Source of the DNA: Parapedobacter defluvii
GTDB taxonomy: Bacteria > Bacteroidota > Bacteroidia > Sphingobacteriales > Sphingobacteriaceae
Assembly (NCBI RefSeq): GCF_014642075.1
Contig: NZ_BMIK01000012.1
Coordinates: forward strand, 1-64,000
Direction: 5' to 3'
DNA length: 64,000 nucleotides
The position numbers and the translations under genes were made by a program. The notes below the pieces were generated by a model. That model was not told the DNA's origin, made no database searches, and saw only the letters and a program-made list of their open reading frames with translations. Below, in pieces: positions 7,876 through 17,107 of this stretch (position 1 is its first letter; each line of letters starts with the position of its first letter).

Positions 7876-8984
7876 TGGTGTATAATTGGCAACTACAGGG
7901 ATGGCCTGACTTTACTTACGACGTCACGGAAGTGCAGCCGTCTATTCTTGCATTTGCGCAGGAAACGGGGGAAGTCAATGGCCTTATCCAGGGATTGCCG
8001 GATACGCTCAAGCAAGAGACACTGCTCCAGCTCATGCTTTCGGAAGCGGTGAAAACCTCCGAGATCGAGGGAGAGTACCTAAGCCGCGAGGACGTGATGT
8101 CCTCCATCCGGAATAATTTGGGCTTAAATGATACGCCTGTTTTTGTAAAAGACCAGCGGGCATCGGGCGTAGCCCAATTGATGGTGGCAGTAAGGAAAGA
8201 CTTTCGGGAACCGCTTACACCGGATATGCTAAAAGCGTGGCACCGATTACTTTTTGCGGGCACTACAAGCCGTGTCAATCCGGGCGAGTGGCGGCAGGGA
8301 GATGCCCCCATGCAGGTGATTTCCGGTGCTTATGGGCGCGAAATCATCCATTACGAAGCACCACCATCGCTGCGGGTACCGGAGGAGATGGAACGCTTTG
8401 TAGGGTGGTACAATTCAGCGACGTTCTCACGACACGGACAAGTGCCCGAGGCCATACTGAAGTCGGCAATCGCTCACCTGTATTTCGAATCCATCCATCC
8501 GTTTGAAGACGGTAACGGGCGCATCGGACGGGCGATAGCGGAGAAAGCACTTTCGCAATCGCTTGGCCGTCCTGTCATGCTGAGTTTATCCAAAACCATC
8601 GAGGCCAATAAGAAAGCCTATTACGATGCGTTGAAGGAAGCACAGCGCGGGTTAGACATTACAGCATGGATGGTTTATTTTGCAAGCGTGATCCTAGATG
8701 CACAGCGCGATGCCAAAGCCATGGTGCTATTTACGTTGAAGAAGGCGCAGTTTTGTGATCGGTATAAAACCCAGCTTGACGAGCGGCAATGGAAGGCCAT
8801 CAACAAAATGCTGGATAAAGGAACCGAGGGTTTTGAAGGCGGGATGACAGCCAAAAAGTATATGGGCATTACCAAGGTTTCCAAAGCCACAGCTACGCGC
8901 GATTTGCAGCAATTACATGAGATGGGTGTGCTGGTGCAGGAAGGGGCGGGGCGTTCCGTGCGTTATCAGTTGAACCTACCATAG
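7875..8984 (+). CDS. Fic family protein with winged-helix C-terminus
   Basis: 369 aa. N-terminal DUF4172-type region, then the class II inhibitory motif SEIEG (about 62-66), then the complete Fic active loop HPFEDGNGR (208-216), which normally transfers AMP to a target hydroxyl. The C-terminal 80 residues look like a winged helix (TAKKYMGITKVSKATATRDL, then VLVQEGAGRSVRYQL), so the protein may bind DNA. The start is the ATG directly at the edge of the second palindrome; the predicted transcript leader is only about 20 nt. Both the inhibitory Glu and the catalytic His are present, so an autoinhibited active enzyme is expected. Autoregulation through the palindromes is inference. Confidence 0.9.
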   Translation: MVYNWQLQGWPDFTYDVTEVQPSILAFAQETGEVNGLIQGLPDTLKQETLLQLMLSEAVKTSEIEGEYLSREDVMSSIRNNLGLNDTPVFVKDQRASGVAQLMVAVRKDFREPLTPDMLKAWHRLLFAGTTSRVNPGEWRQGDAPMQVISGAYGREIIHYEAPPSLRVPEEMERFVGWYNSATFSRHGQVPEAILKSAIAHLYFESIHPFEDGNGRIGRAIAEKALSQSLGRPVMLSLSKTIEANKKAYYDALKEAQRGLDITAWMVYFASVILDAQRDAKAMVLFTLKKAQFCDRYKTQLDERQWKAINKMLDKGTEGFEGGMTAKKYMGITKVSKATATRDLQQLHEMGVLVQEGAGRSVRYQLNLP

Positions 8985-9199
8985 CCATTTGGCTCCCGTT
9001 TGTACCTTATTCCATTAAATCATTATAAATCAATACAAATTACATATTGCATCGGGAAAATAATGCGTGTCTCAAAAGTTCAATGGCTGCGATCGGGGTT
9101 GTTATTCGTAAAAGTATATCGGCCATTCCTGCGATGATCATTGCCATTGAAAATTAAAATGTTCAATGAAAACGTTCCGGCACAGTGAAGCGAGGCATA

Positions 9200-12100
9200 C
9201 TAGTTTTCTTCTTCTTCCGTCTTCCGCTTTACCGTAAACAGCCTCCGCAGAAACTCGTCGAATGTGTAGAACTCCTGACGGTAAACCAAACCCAATGCAC
9301 TGACGTAATTTTCGTTGATGGTAAGTGGTAGAAAATTTCGGCTGTTCAGCCGATTGGATCCACGCAGCACCAAACGCCCGTCTTTGCGGATCAGGTAAAG
9401 CAGTTCGGCATCGGTTACCACACGGTCGCTGAACACGTTAAGGTCATTGAGATTACGCTGGTCGGTAACACCTCCCGTAAAAATCAACCGGTCGTTGAAA
9501 AGCCGGACAGATGCACTTGCATCGTTTAATGAGCGGATATTCAGGTCGACAAATTTCAGGTTCAACGATTGAGAAATGAGGTTGTTCAGTTGGTTGAAAG
9601 CTAATTCTGTGCCCGCGCTCAGCAGGGTATTATTCAGCTCCCGGCTGAAATCTGCAGCAGATCCGGGAACGAAGCTGCGCCGAACAATCAAACTCAGCGC
9701 CTGTTGGTTTACATTGTTGGCATCGCTGAGGTAACTCTGTAATTCGTCTTTTACGTAGGGGTCGTTAGGGAAGTTAAGTGCAAAGGTAATATCCGGGCGC
9801 ATGAGGTTGCCGCTTAGGTTCATCACCGCATGGGCAAGTACCCGTTGTTCAACGGGTTCCCTTCCGGCAGCATTGTAAAGTGGGCTGAGGCTCGTACGTT
9901 GACCGTATACAGCAGCCAGGTTGATGGTTGCATCGCTTGGCTGCCCTGTCCAACGGATATTACCTCCCTGGTTGATATCAAATATCTTGTTGATAAAGTC
10001 CTGCGCCGTAAACGTGAACTTTCCACTGTTAAATGTATAATCACCGAACATTTCGAAATCACCAAGGCTTGATACCCGTAGTGAAAGCAACCCTTCACCA
10101 CGGCCGCTCAATTCACCTAAATCTGTGTATAAACTGGTTTCCGCAGCGGGTGTGATTTGTAAATCCATGTTCATACTTAAGCCGCTGAGTAAACGAGATT
10201 GGGGGTGCTGCGTATTCAGGGTGTCATGGTTTACAAAATGAATAAAATCGTTGTCGCTTACAGTACCCGTGGCATTCAATGGGATATAAAAATGCGTGTT
10301 TTCTTCGGTACGGGCTTGTATGGCTATATTCATACCATCTGTTGGTCCATTGAACACAAATTTTCCCGTACCATAAGCGGTGCCATAATACAACGGATTG
10401 TCCCGGAACGTGGTATTGAGAACCAGAAAATTGGTGGCATCGATGTCTATCTGGATATTTGGAATCAGTGGGTTGCGCATATCTACGGTTCCATTGGCAA
10501 TGGCTTTATTGTTTTTTGGATCTGTAACGGTCAGGTTTTTAAGCACAAGAGTGCTATTGGATAAAGATACCTGATCATTAATCCGATAAGGTGTCCGCAG
10601 ATAGTTTACGGTAAAACCCGCGTTGTGTAAATAGCAGGTTCCGTTGATTCGCGGTTCCGACATCGATCCCGCGATGTTAATATCGGCTGAAACTGTTCCG
10701 CTGATATTCGAAACAAGTTTAGTAAGAAAGGGCTGGAAAAGTATCAGTTCGGTTTCATGGAGGCTGGCGTCTATGGCCAACTGATCGGTTTCGGCGGTTG
10801 CATCATAAGTGCCCGTTGCCATTAAGGTGGTGGTTTCACCACGTGTGGTTTCCAATTTTACGTTAACCAGCTCCCGCACACGATCAAAATCAGCCTGCAA
10901 AATCATGTCTCCGATTTCAGTGCGGTTCACATAGACATCGGAGGCAGTTATATCTGCCAGCAAATACGGATTCTTTAAAACCGATGATACTTCCATTTGA
11001 CCATTAAGTACCCCGCTTAGCTCGACACCCGACGGCGAAGTAGCTGAATTGAAAGCGGCAAGGTTGAAATTCTGGAATGTCAATAATGCCTTGTCATCCG
11101 CACTATTGGATATCAGGCCTTCTAAGCGGGCAACTTGCCGGTTGTTAGATATATTAAGGTCTTGTACTTCGAGTTTTCCGTTATCTAAGTAAAATAAGGC
11201 CTTTTCGTCGAGCTGCCAAAACTCGTGGTTCAATACCAGGGTGGAGGGAAGTACGCGCATTTTAATGGGCCTGTCTTTTTCGAAGCTTACCAACCCGTTG
11301 AAATCAAGTTGGTTCCCCGCGGTCACATCGGCCAATTTTAGATTAGTATAGAGACTATCATTCGCCAAGGTATGCGAGAGGTTAACATTGTTGATATATA
11401 GACTGTCTGAGATACTGATCCGGTCGGCGGTAAGAAATAGGCGCAGTGCGCCCGAATGGGTTGACTCGTCGATGATCAATCGGTCTACCACGATGGCATC
11501 GTGAGACAGCTTGGGTACCAGTAAGTTGATATTGGCTGTATTGTTAGCAGTAGAAAAATGCCCATTCATAGACGCTCCTTCCGGTAACAGTAATTTAGGT
11601 GCCCAAAGGGCTGTTACCGCTTCAACATTTTTGAGTCTCAAATCGAAATCAAAAGCTTGTTTTCCCAATGGTCCAACCTCCAAATCCATGGAAGGAGCAT
11701 ATTGCATCACTACCGATTTAAAATAGCTGTCCAAGCTGGTTAGATCTATCTCTCCATGTAGCGTCGCAGTTGCGATATCCGACTGGATGTGTAAGGTACG
11801 GTGTTCCTGACTACCGTTGGCAGACAACGTCAACGAATCTATCAAATACCGGTCTGTATTGGTTAGAAACTGTACATCGCGTATCGCAATGTCTCCCTGA
11901 ATGTCATTGATGGTGCTTCCTTTGAAATTGCTGATCACCGAAGCATTCTCTACAGTGATCGGCGTTTTTTTATATAAGTGAATGGGGTAGAGGTTTGCGT
12001 AACCCACTTCCGCGGTGAAGGTATACTCTGGAAATTTAGGATTGAAATTGACATCTCCGTCAAAATGCAGTTGTAAATTGGGGTCATCGATCGCTACGTC

Positions 12101-13576
12101 GCCTGCAAATTGCATTTCTGCAAAAGTTCCTTCGAGGTCAATGTTGCGATACCCGTAGTCTCGGAAGTCCAAATAGTCAACTTTGCCGGTTACGGTGCTA
12201 TTGATCTCCTTTACGGCAAAGCCGTTCCCTTCAATCGATATATCAAATCCGCTGTTTCCAAATTGTGGCAATTGCAAGAGGGTGCCTAACTCAAATGCTG
12301 TCGTAGAAAGCTGGCCAGCATAACGTATTCCGTCACGGATATTAAGATCGATATCGGTTATAACCGTGCCTAATTCCGTTTCCAACAATCCATTGGCGGC
12401 GAAGTGATAATAATGTCCCTGAAGGGTACCTTCGTACGTAAGATTGCCCATGTGGTCAAAAATTGCGGGTAGCTTTAACACAGGAGAATTACCCAACTGG
12501 GGCACCAGGGTTTCGATATCGTGACTATTGGTAGAGAGACGGCTTAATTGCATGTCGAACAGGGTGTGGTCAATGTCCGGTAAACCATGAATCGTGAAAT
12601 TGCCCGCCAAATAGGTGTTTCCACTTGCGCGTAATGTAACGTGCCTTGCATGGATGGCCGGTATTTTTCCGAAAAATGACCCGGATAAGGTGACGTCGAA
12701 CAGTGTGGTCGCTACATCAGGGGCAAAAAATTCGATGTCTTTCGAGTGGACCCGTGCGCCGTTCAGATTTAATTCAATATCGACTGCATCTATAAATTTG
12801 CGGAACGACGAAAAGTCATCGTATCCAAGGCGGATGTAATCGCGGAGTCGGCTCCGGTTAGTCTCCAGGTATAACTCACGGAGTTCAATGGAGTTTGTGT
12901 CGACCAATGCCAGCGTATTCATTTCCCGGACCCGGAATCCGCTTTGTTCACGGAATCGGAGATTTTTGACGGTTGATTTAAATAAATGATTGACGAAATC
13001 GATGTCTGTGAAATCACCGTTGAGTTCGGTGAGCTGAATGTTGTTGAAATCGATACCCTGACGTACGGTAGGTGCCCCAATACGTTTATATCCAACTGAA
13101 GTATTGGAAAGTGTTACGGTACGAATGTCGAGTTTCATTCGTTTTCCTTGTTTTTTGGGGGTCGGTTCAGTTCGAAAATAATCGATTAAAAAGGAAAGAT
13201 TGGTATGCTCTTGTTGGCGTTCCATAAAAAACCGACCATCGGTAATACCTATTTTTTTCACAATGATTTGCCCCTCGCGTAATTTCCAGAGATCTACCGC
13301 TGCCGTCAATTTGTTGGCGTATAATAGCGTGTCGCCTTCTTGGTCTGCTATGTAAAGGCCATTGAGTACAAGTGAGGAAAACGGTTGGAAATACAAGCCA
13401 TCCAATGAGATCGTTGTATGAAGCTCATTAGCGAGGTAGGCAGCTGCTTTTTTTGCGAAATAGGTTTGGACAGGTTTATATCGCAACGCAAAGACGAGGC
13501 TCGCCGAAAGCAATAAGATTCCGGTTGCAGTCCATAACAATATCTTTAATATTTTTTTGATATTTTTGCCTCTCAA
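9200..13576 (-). CDS. tamB: Translocation/assembly module TamB-like protein (DUF490)
   Basis: 1458 aa, periplasm-spanning protein of the AsmA/TamB superfamily. One membrane anchor at about residues 8-30 (ILKILLWTATGILLL) is followed by a very long beta-rich body and the C-terminal TamB domain (ending in LVLRGSNRLNSRNFLPLTIN and YRQEFYTFDEFLRRLF). Members form a hydrophobic groove that carries phospholipids or assists outer-membrane protein assembly. The start is a TTG directly after an in-frame stop; no upstream ATG is possible. It faces tsaD with only 22 bp between the two starts. This head-to-head tamB/tsaD order is, as I recall, common in Bacteroidota. Confidence 0.9.
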   Translation of the reverse strand: MRGKNIKKILKILLWTATGILLLSASLVFALRYKPVQTYFAKKAAAYLANELHTTISLDGLYFQPFSSLVLNGLYIADQEGDTLLYANKLTAAVDLWKLREGQIIVKKIGITDGRFFMERQQEHTNLSFLIDYFRTEPTPKKQGKRMKLDIRTVTLSNTSVGYKRIGAPTVRQGIDFNNIQLTELNGDFTDIDFVNHLFKSTVKNLRFREQSGFRVREMNTLALVDTNSIELRELYLETNRSRLRDYIRLGYDDFSSFRKFIDAVDIELNLNGARVHSKDIEFFAPDVATTLFDVTLSGSFFGKIPAIHARHVTLRASGNTYLAGNFTIHGLPDIDHTLFDMQLSRLSTNSHDIETLVPQLGNSPVLKLPAIFDHMGNLTYEGTLQGHYYHFAANGLLETELGTVITDIDLNIRDGIRYAGQLSTTAFELGTLLQLPQFGNSGFDISIEGNGFAVKEINSTVTGKVDYLDFRDYGYRNIDLEGTFAEMQFAGDVAIDDPNLQLHFDGDVNFNPKFPEYTFTAEVGYANLYPIHLYKKTPITVENASVISNFKGSTINDIQGDIAIRDVQFLTNTDRYLIDSLTLSANGSQEHRTLHIQSDIATATLHGEIDLTSLDSYFKSVVMQYAPSMDLEVGPLGKQAFDFDLRLKNVEAVTALWAPKLLLPEGASMNGHFSTANNTANINLLVPKLSHDAIVVDRLIIDESTHSGALRLFLTADRISISDSLYINNVNLSHTLANDSLYTNLKLADVTAGNQLDFNGLVSFEKDRPIKMRVLPSTLVLNHEFWQLDEKALFYLDNGKLEVQDLNISNNRQVARLEGLISNSADDKALLTFQNFNLAAFNSATSPSGVELSGVLNGQMEVSSVLKNPYLLADITASDVYVNRTEIGDMILQADFDRVRELVNVKLETTRGETTTLMATGTYDATAETDQLAIDASLHETELILFQPFLTKLVSNISGTVSADINIAGSMSEPRINGTCYLHNAGFTVNYLRTPYRINDQVSLSNSTLVLKNLTVTDPKNNKAIANGTVDMRNPLIPNIQIDIDATNFLVLNTTFRDNPLYYGTAYGTGKFVFNGPTDGMNIAIQARTEENTHFYIPLNATGTVSDNDFIHFVNHDTLNTQHPQSRLLSGLSMNMDLQITPAAETSLYTDLGELSGRGEGLLSLRVSSLGDFEMFGDYTFNSGKFTFTAQDFINKIFDINQGGNIRWTGQPSDATINLAAVYGQRTSLSPLYNAAGREPVEQRVLAHAVMNLSGNLMRPDITFALNFPNDPYVKDELQSYLSDANNVNQQALSLIVRRSFVPGSAADFSRELNNTLLSAGTELAFNQLNNLISQSLNLKFVDLNIRSLNDASASVRLFNDRLIFTGGVTDQRNLNDLNVFSDRVVTDAELLYLIRKDGRLVLRGSNRLNSRNFLPLTINENYVSALGLVYRQEFYTFDEFLRRLFTVKRKTEEEEN
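13561..13568 (+). promoter_or_regulatory. Probable tsaD -7 element (TATTTTTG)
   Basis: Perfect match to the Bacteroidota TAnnTTTG box, 30 bp before the tsaD ATG. It lies inside the first codons of the divergent tamB, so tsaD transcription would begin over the start of tamB. No convincing -33 TTTG was found at the right distance. Confidence 0.45.
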
Positions 13577-13598
13577 TTAAGCATTCAAAATAGGATCC

Positions 13599-14600
13599 AT
13601 GTCCATTATTCTCGGCATTGAATCGTCATGCGACGAAACGTCTGCTGCTATTTGTATAGACGGAAAAATCTGCTCAAATATTATTGCAAATCAAACCGTC
13701 CATGAAAAATTTGGTGGAGTAGTGCCTGAGCTGGCTTCACGCGCACATCAACAAAACATCATTCCTACCGTAGGACAGGCTATCCGCGAGGCAAAAATAC
13801 ATAAAAATGACATAGATGCGGTAGCCTTTACGCGAGGGCCCGGTTTATTGGGATCGTTGCTGGTAGGAACCTCCTTCGCGAAGGCGTTTGCACTGGCCCG
13901 GAATATCCCGCTGATTGACGTCAATCACATGCAAGCGCATATCCTTGCGCATTTTATCGAAGCCCCGGTTCCTGACTTTCCGTTTTTATGTCTCACTGTT
14001 TCGGGAGGACATACACAACTGGTGCTGGTAAAAGATTATTTTCAAATGGAGCTGGTAGGGCAGACATTGGATGACGCGGCGGGAGAAGCTTTTGATAAAA
14101 CCGCGAAGATCCTGGGGCTGCCATATCCCGGTGGTCCGCTGATCGATCGTTATGCCCAGTTGGGTAACGCGGATGCATTTACGTTTCCCGAACCACAGAT
14201 TCCGGGACTGAATTTCAGCTTCAGCGGCCTGAAAACATCGATTCTTTATTTTGTGCAGCAAAGGGAAGCAGAGCAGCCGGGTTTCGTTCAAAATCATCTG
14301 AACGATATATGTGCATCCGTACAGGCACGTATTGTATCCATTTTAATCAATAAACTGAAGCGTGCGGCGAGAGAAAACAGCGTAGCGGACATCGCGATTG
14401 CTGGAGGGGTTTCTGCCAACTCCGGATTGCGCGCAGCGGTGAACAAGTTGGGAGAAGAACAGGGATGGCGCATATTTATCCCCCGGTTTGAGTATTGTAC
14501 AGATAATGCGGCTATGATTGCTATCGCTGGACACTACAAGTACTTCGCCCGCGATTTTGTAGGACAGGACGTGGCCCCGCTCGCCCGGTATAGTTTGTGA
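13599..14600 (+). CDS. tsaD: tRNA N6-adenosine threonylcarbamoyltransferase TsaD
   Basis: 333 aa, standard length for the Kae1/Qri7/TsaD family. It transfers the threonylcarbamoyl group to A37 of ANN-decoding tRNAs, together with TsaB and TsaE. Visible are the ASKHA start GIESSCDETSAA, the metal-binding HMQAH (about 110-114), the GPGLLGSLLVG loop and SGGHTQLVLV. The partner tsaB is in this window at 45971, in a different operon. Cytoplasmic and essential in most bacteria. Confidence 0.97.
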   Translation: MSIILGIESSCDETSAAICIDGKICSNIIANQTVHEKFGGVVPELASRAHQQNIIPTVGQAIREAKIHKNDIDAVAFTRGPGLLGSLLVGTSFAKAFALARNIPLIDVNHMQAHILAHFIEAPVPDFPFLCLTVSGGHTQLVLVKDYFQMELVGQTLDDAAGEAFDKTAKILGLPYPGGPLIDRYAQLGNADAFTFPEPQIPGLNFSFSGLKTSILYFVQQREAEQPGFVQNHLNDICASVQARIVSILINKLKRAARENSVADIAIAGGVSANSGLRAAVNKLGEEQGWRIFIPRFEYCTDNAAMIAIAGHYKYFARDFVGQDVAPLARYSL

Positions 14601-14613
14601 AAAAGTAAAAAAT

Positions 14614-14631
14614 CTGATAGCCGATAACTAA
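14614..14631 (+). repeat. Dispersed GATAGC-type leader repeat, copy 1
   Basis: The sequence gatagccgataactaa lies 13 bp before the aldo/keto reductase start. Nearly the same word (gatagctgataactaa) occurs 7-8 bp before ftsW at 28601-28616. Confidence 0.55.
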
Positions 14632-14643
14632 AAATCAAAATAA

Positions 14644-15678
14644 ATGAGCTGGAAACCCAAGGAAGATCGTTACGACCACATGATATTTAACCGGTGCGGC
14701 CGGAGCGGACTGAAGCTCCCGGCAATCTCGCTCGGCTTATGGAATAATTTTGGAGATAATGTCCCACACCGCACAAAGCAAGCGATATGTAGACAGGCGT
14801 TTGATTTAGGGATTACGCACTTCGATTTGGCTAATAACTACGGTCCTCCCCCCGGTAGTGCCGAACAGGTTTTTGGCCAGATTCTTAAAGAAGATTTCGC
14901 TGGCTACCGCGACCAACTGGTTATTTCCTCGAAAGCAGGATATGACATGTGGCCCGGGCCTTATGGCGAATGGGGCAGCCGGAAATATCTAATCGCAAGC
15001 TGTGACCAAAGTCTGAAAAGGCTAGGGGTTGATTACGTTGATATTTTCTATTCCCATCGGTTTGATCCGGAAACACCTTTGGAAGAAACCATGATGGCAT
15101 TAGATCACATCGTGCGGTCGGGTAGAGCATTATACGTAGGCATCTCCTCCTATAATTCAAAACGTACCCGGGAGGCAGCGGCCATTCTGAAAGAATTAGG
15201 TACTCCTTGTCTCATTCATCAGCCTAGCTATTCGTTACTCAATCGTTGGGTGGAAACAGATGGGCTGCTGGATGCTTTGGACGAGTTAGGCATCGGGTCG
15301 ATCGTTTTTTCGCCATTGGCGCAGGGGTTGCTAACCGACAAATACCTGAACGGAGTGCCTGCTGACAGCCGGGCAAAGAATATCAAACAATTTTTTCATA
15401 CGGACTTTCTGAGCGAACAAAACTTGGCTAACGTAAAGGGACTTAATGCGATTGCACAGCAACGTGGACAGACACTTGCACAGATGGCCATCGCCTGGGT
15501 ACTAAGGGGCAGGCGTGTTACTTCTGCATTGATTGGCGCCAGCAGGCCGGAGCAGGTCGCAGATTGTGTGGGCGCGTTGCGTAATCCGGATTTTTCCACG
15601 GATGAATTAGCAGAAATTGACAAGTATGCCAAAGATGGCGATATTAACATCTGGGCCAAGTCGGCCGAACTGGAATAA
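14644..15678 (+). CDS. Aldo/keto reductase, YghZ/Gpr (L-glyceraldehyde 3-phosphate reductase) type
   Basis: 344 aa NADPH-dependent TIM-barrel oxidoreductase. It has the catalytic tetrad regions of the AKR family: THFDLANNYGPPPGSAE (Asp and Tyr, about 58-66), SSKAG (Lys, about 98) and FYSHRFDPETPLEET. The start MSWKPKEDRYDHMIFNRCGRSG and WPGPYGEWGSRKYL are typical of the AKR14/YghZ group, which reduces L-glyceraldehyde 3-phosphate and methylglyoxal. Probably co-transcribed with or read through from tsaD (43 bp). It converges with lutB, with a single base between the two stop codons. Confidence 0.9.
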   Translation: MSWKPKEDRYDHMIFNRCGRSGLKLPAISLGLWNNFGDNVPHRTKQAICRQAFDLGITHFDLANNYGPPPGSAEQVFGQILKEDFAGYRDQLVISSKAGYDMWPGPYGEWGSRKYLIASCDQSLKRLGVDYVDIFYSHRFDPETPLEETMMALDHIVRSGRALYVGISSYNSKRTREAAAILKELGTPCLIHQPSYSLLNRWVETDGLLDALDELGIGSIVFSPLAQGLLTDKYLNGVPADSRAKNIKQFFHTDFLSEQNLANVKGLNAIAQQRGQTLAQMAIAWVLRGRRVTSALIGASRPEQVADCVGALRNPDFSTDELAEIDKYAKDGDINIWAKSAELE

Positions 15679-15679
15679 G

Positions 15680-17059
15680 TCATTTGGACCGCTCTTTCCA
15701 TTGTTGACTAAAAGATTTTTCCGCAAGCTGGGGCAAATTCCGATGTTTGCCCCACGCTTTCCTAAAAATGCGGCGGAGAAAGAAATTTTTGGCTTTTCCA
15801 CCAAAAAGATCAATAATCCGGCGTTTGGTGATTGCGAAAGTAAACCCCTTCCAGGCTAATTTTTCTGTTTTGGAGACGATACCATTGCTCACTGCATCCC
15901 GACGGTTGAGCAATAATAGCTGATGGATGTCTATTTTGACCGGGCAGACTTCAGAGCATTTGCCACATAAACTTGAAGCATAGCTAAGGTGCTTAAAATC
16001 TTCCATGCCCCGCAGGTGGGGCGTAATAAGTGACCCAATGGGTCCGCTGTAGGTCGTGTTGTAAGTATGTCCGCCTACATTTTTATAAATAGGGCACGCA
16101 TTCAGACAGGCACCGCACCGGATGCAGTATAAGCCTTGGCGTTGGTCCTTCTGCGCCAGGAGATTGGTACGTCCATTGTCCAATAGAACCACATACATTT
16201 CTTCTGGTCCATCCGTCTCGTCCGCTTGCCTTGGGCCACCGATAATGCTGTTGTATACCGTAAGACGCTGTCCCGTCCCATGACTGGCCAACAGGGGCCA
16301 GAACAAATCAAGGTCCCCCAGCGAAGGAATAATTTTCTCGATACCTACAATCGCAATATGTATTTTGGGAAAGGTTGTAGACAGCCGGGCATTGCCCTCA
16401 TTTTCTGTAATCGCAATGCTGCCGGTATCGGCAATGAGAAAATTGCCTCCCGTAATGCCTACATCGGCCGACGTATACGGTTCGCGGAGCAGCTCCCTTG
16501 CTTTCAGCGTAAGTTCCTGTGCGCTCGCATCAATCGGCGTACCGAAACGCTCATGGAAGAGCGCTGCGATGTCCGGTAGGCTGAGGTGCATGGCGGGCGT
16601 GACGATGTGATAAGGCTTTTGACCGAGGAGTTGCACAATATATTCACCCAAATCTGTTTCAAGGGTGTTTACGCCTTTTTCTTCCAAAAAGTGATTCAGC
16701 TCGATTTCTTCCGTGGTCATTGATTTGGATTTTACCACGGTCTTTGCGCCGGCACGCTGCATGATTTTCCAGATTTCCTCCCGTGCTTCTTCCGCATCGT
16801 TGGCCCAGATAACTTTCCCGCCCTTTTGGATGAAATTCGATTCAAACTCCGGCAGCAGCTTATCCAGGTTTTCCATCATCCGCCACTTAATGATATGCGC
16901 TTTGCGCTTGGAATTTTCAATGTGGTGGAAAGAAGTAAGCCCGATTTGGACCGCAGCATCGTATTTGTCAATATTATAATTGATGATCTGCCGATGGCGC
17001 GGTTCGAAAGCCTTGGTCGCACTGTCTTTCAGGAAAGCGGTTTCTTGTACAGACGGCAT
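15680..17059 (-). CDS. lutB: Lactate utilisation iron-sulfur protein LutB
   Basis: 459 aa. The N-terminal half is the LutB/YkgF domain (ITGGNFLIADTGSI, then HGTGQRLTVYNSIIGG). The C-terminal half carries two 4Fe-4S motifs, CIRCGACLNACP (about 312) and CGKCSEVCP (about 364). In the LutABC system it oxidises L-lactate to pyruvate with LutA and LutC; neither partner is visible in this window, so they are either elsewhere or the protein serves another electron-transfer step. It lies 48 bp downstream of aspS on the same strand and may be read from the aspS promoter. Confidence 0.9.
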   Translation of the reverse strand: MPSVQETAFLKDSATKAFEPRHRQIINYNIDKYDAAVQIGLTSFHHIENSKRKAHIIKWRMMENLDKLLPEFESNFIQKGGKVIWANDAEEAREEIWKIMQRAGAKTVVKSKSMTTEEIELNHFLEEKGVNTLETDLGEYIVQLLGQKPYHIVTPAMHLSLPDIAALFHERFGTPIDASAQELTLKARELLREPYTSADVGITGGNFLIADTGSIAITENEGNARLSTTFPKIHIAIVGIEKIIPSLGDLDLFWPLLASHGTGQRLTVYNSIIGGPRQADETDGPEEMYVVLLDNGRTNLLAQKDQRQGLYCIRCGACLNACPIYKNVGGHTYNTTYSGPIGSLITPHLRGMEDFKHLSYASSLCGKCSEVCPVKIDIHQLLLLNRRDAVSNGIVSKTEKLAWKGFTFAITKRRIIDLFGGKAKNFFLRRIFRKAWGKHRNLPQLAEKSFSQQWKERSK

Positions 17060-17107
17060 ATGCAGCGTATTTCTATACTAAATAACGTATAAAAATCAAA
17101 AGTGTTG

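Noticed and set aside
8985-9199. Attachment site at the right border of the accessory cassette
   Set aside because: No tRNA, integrase or direct repeat could be seen.
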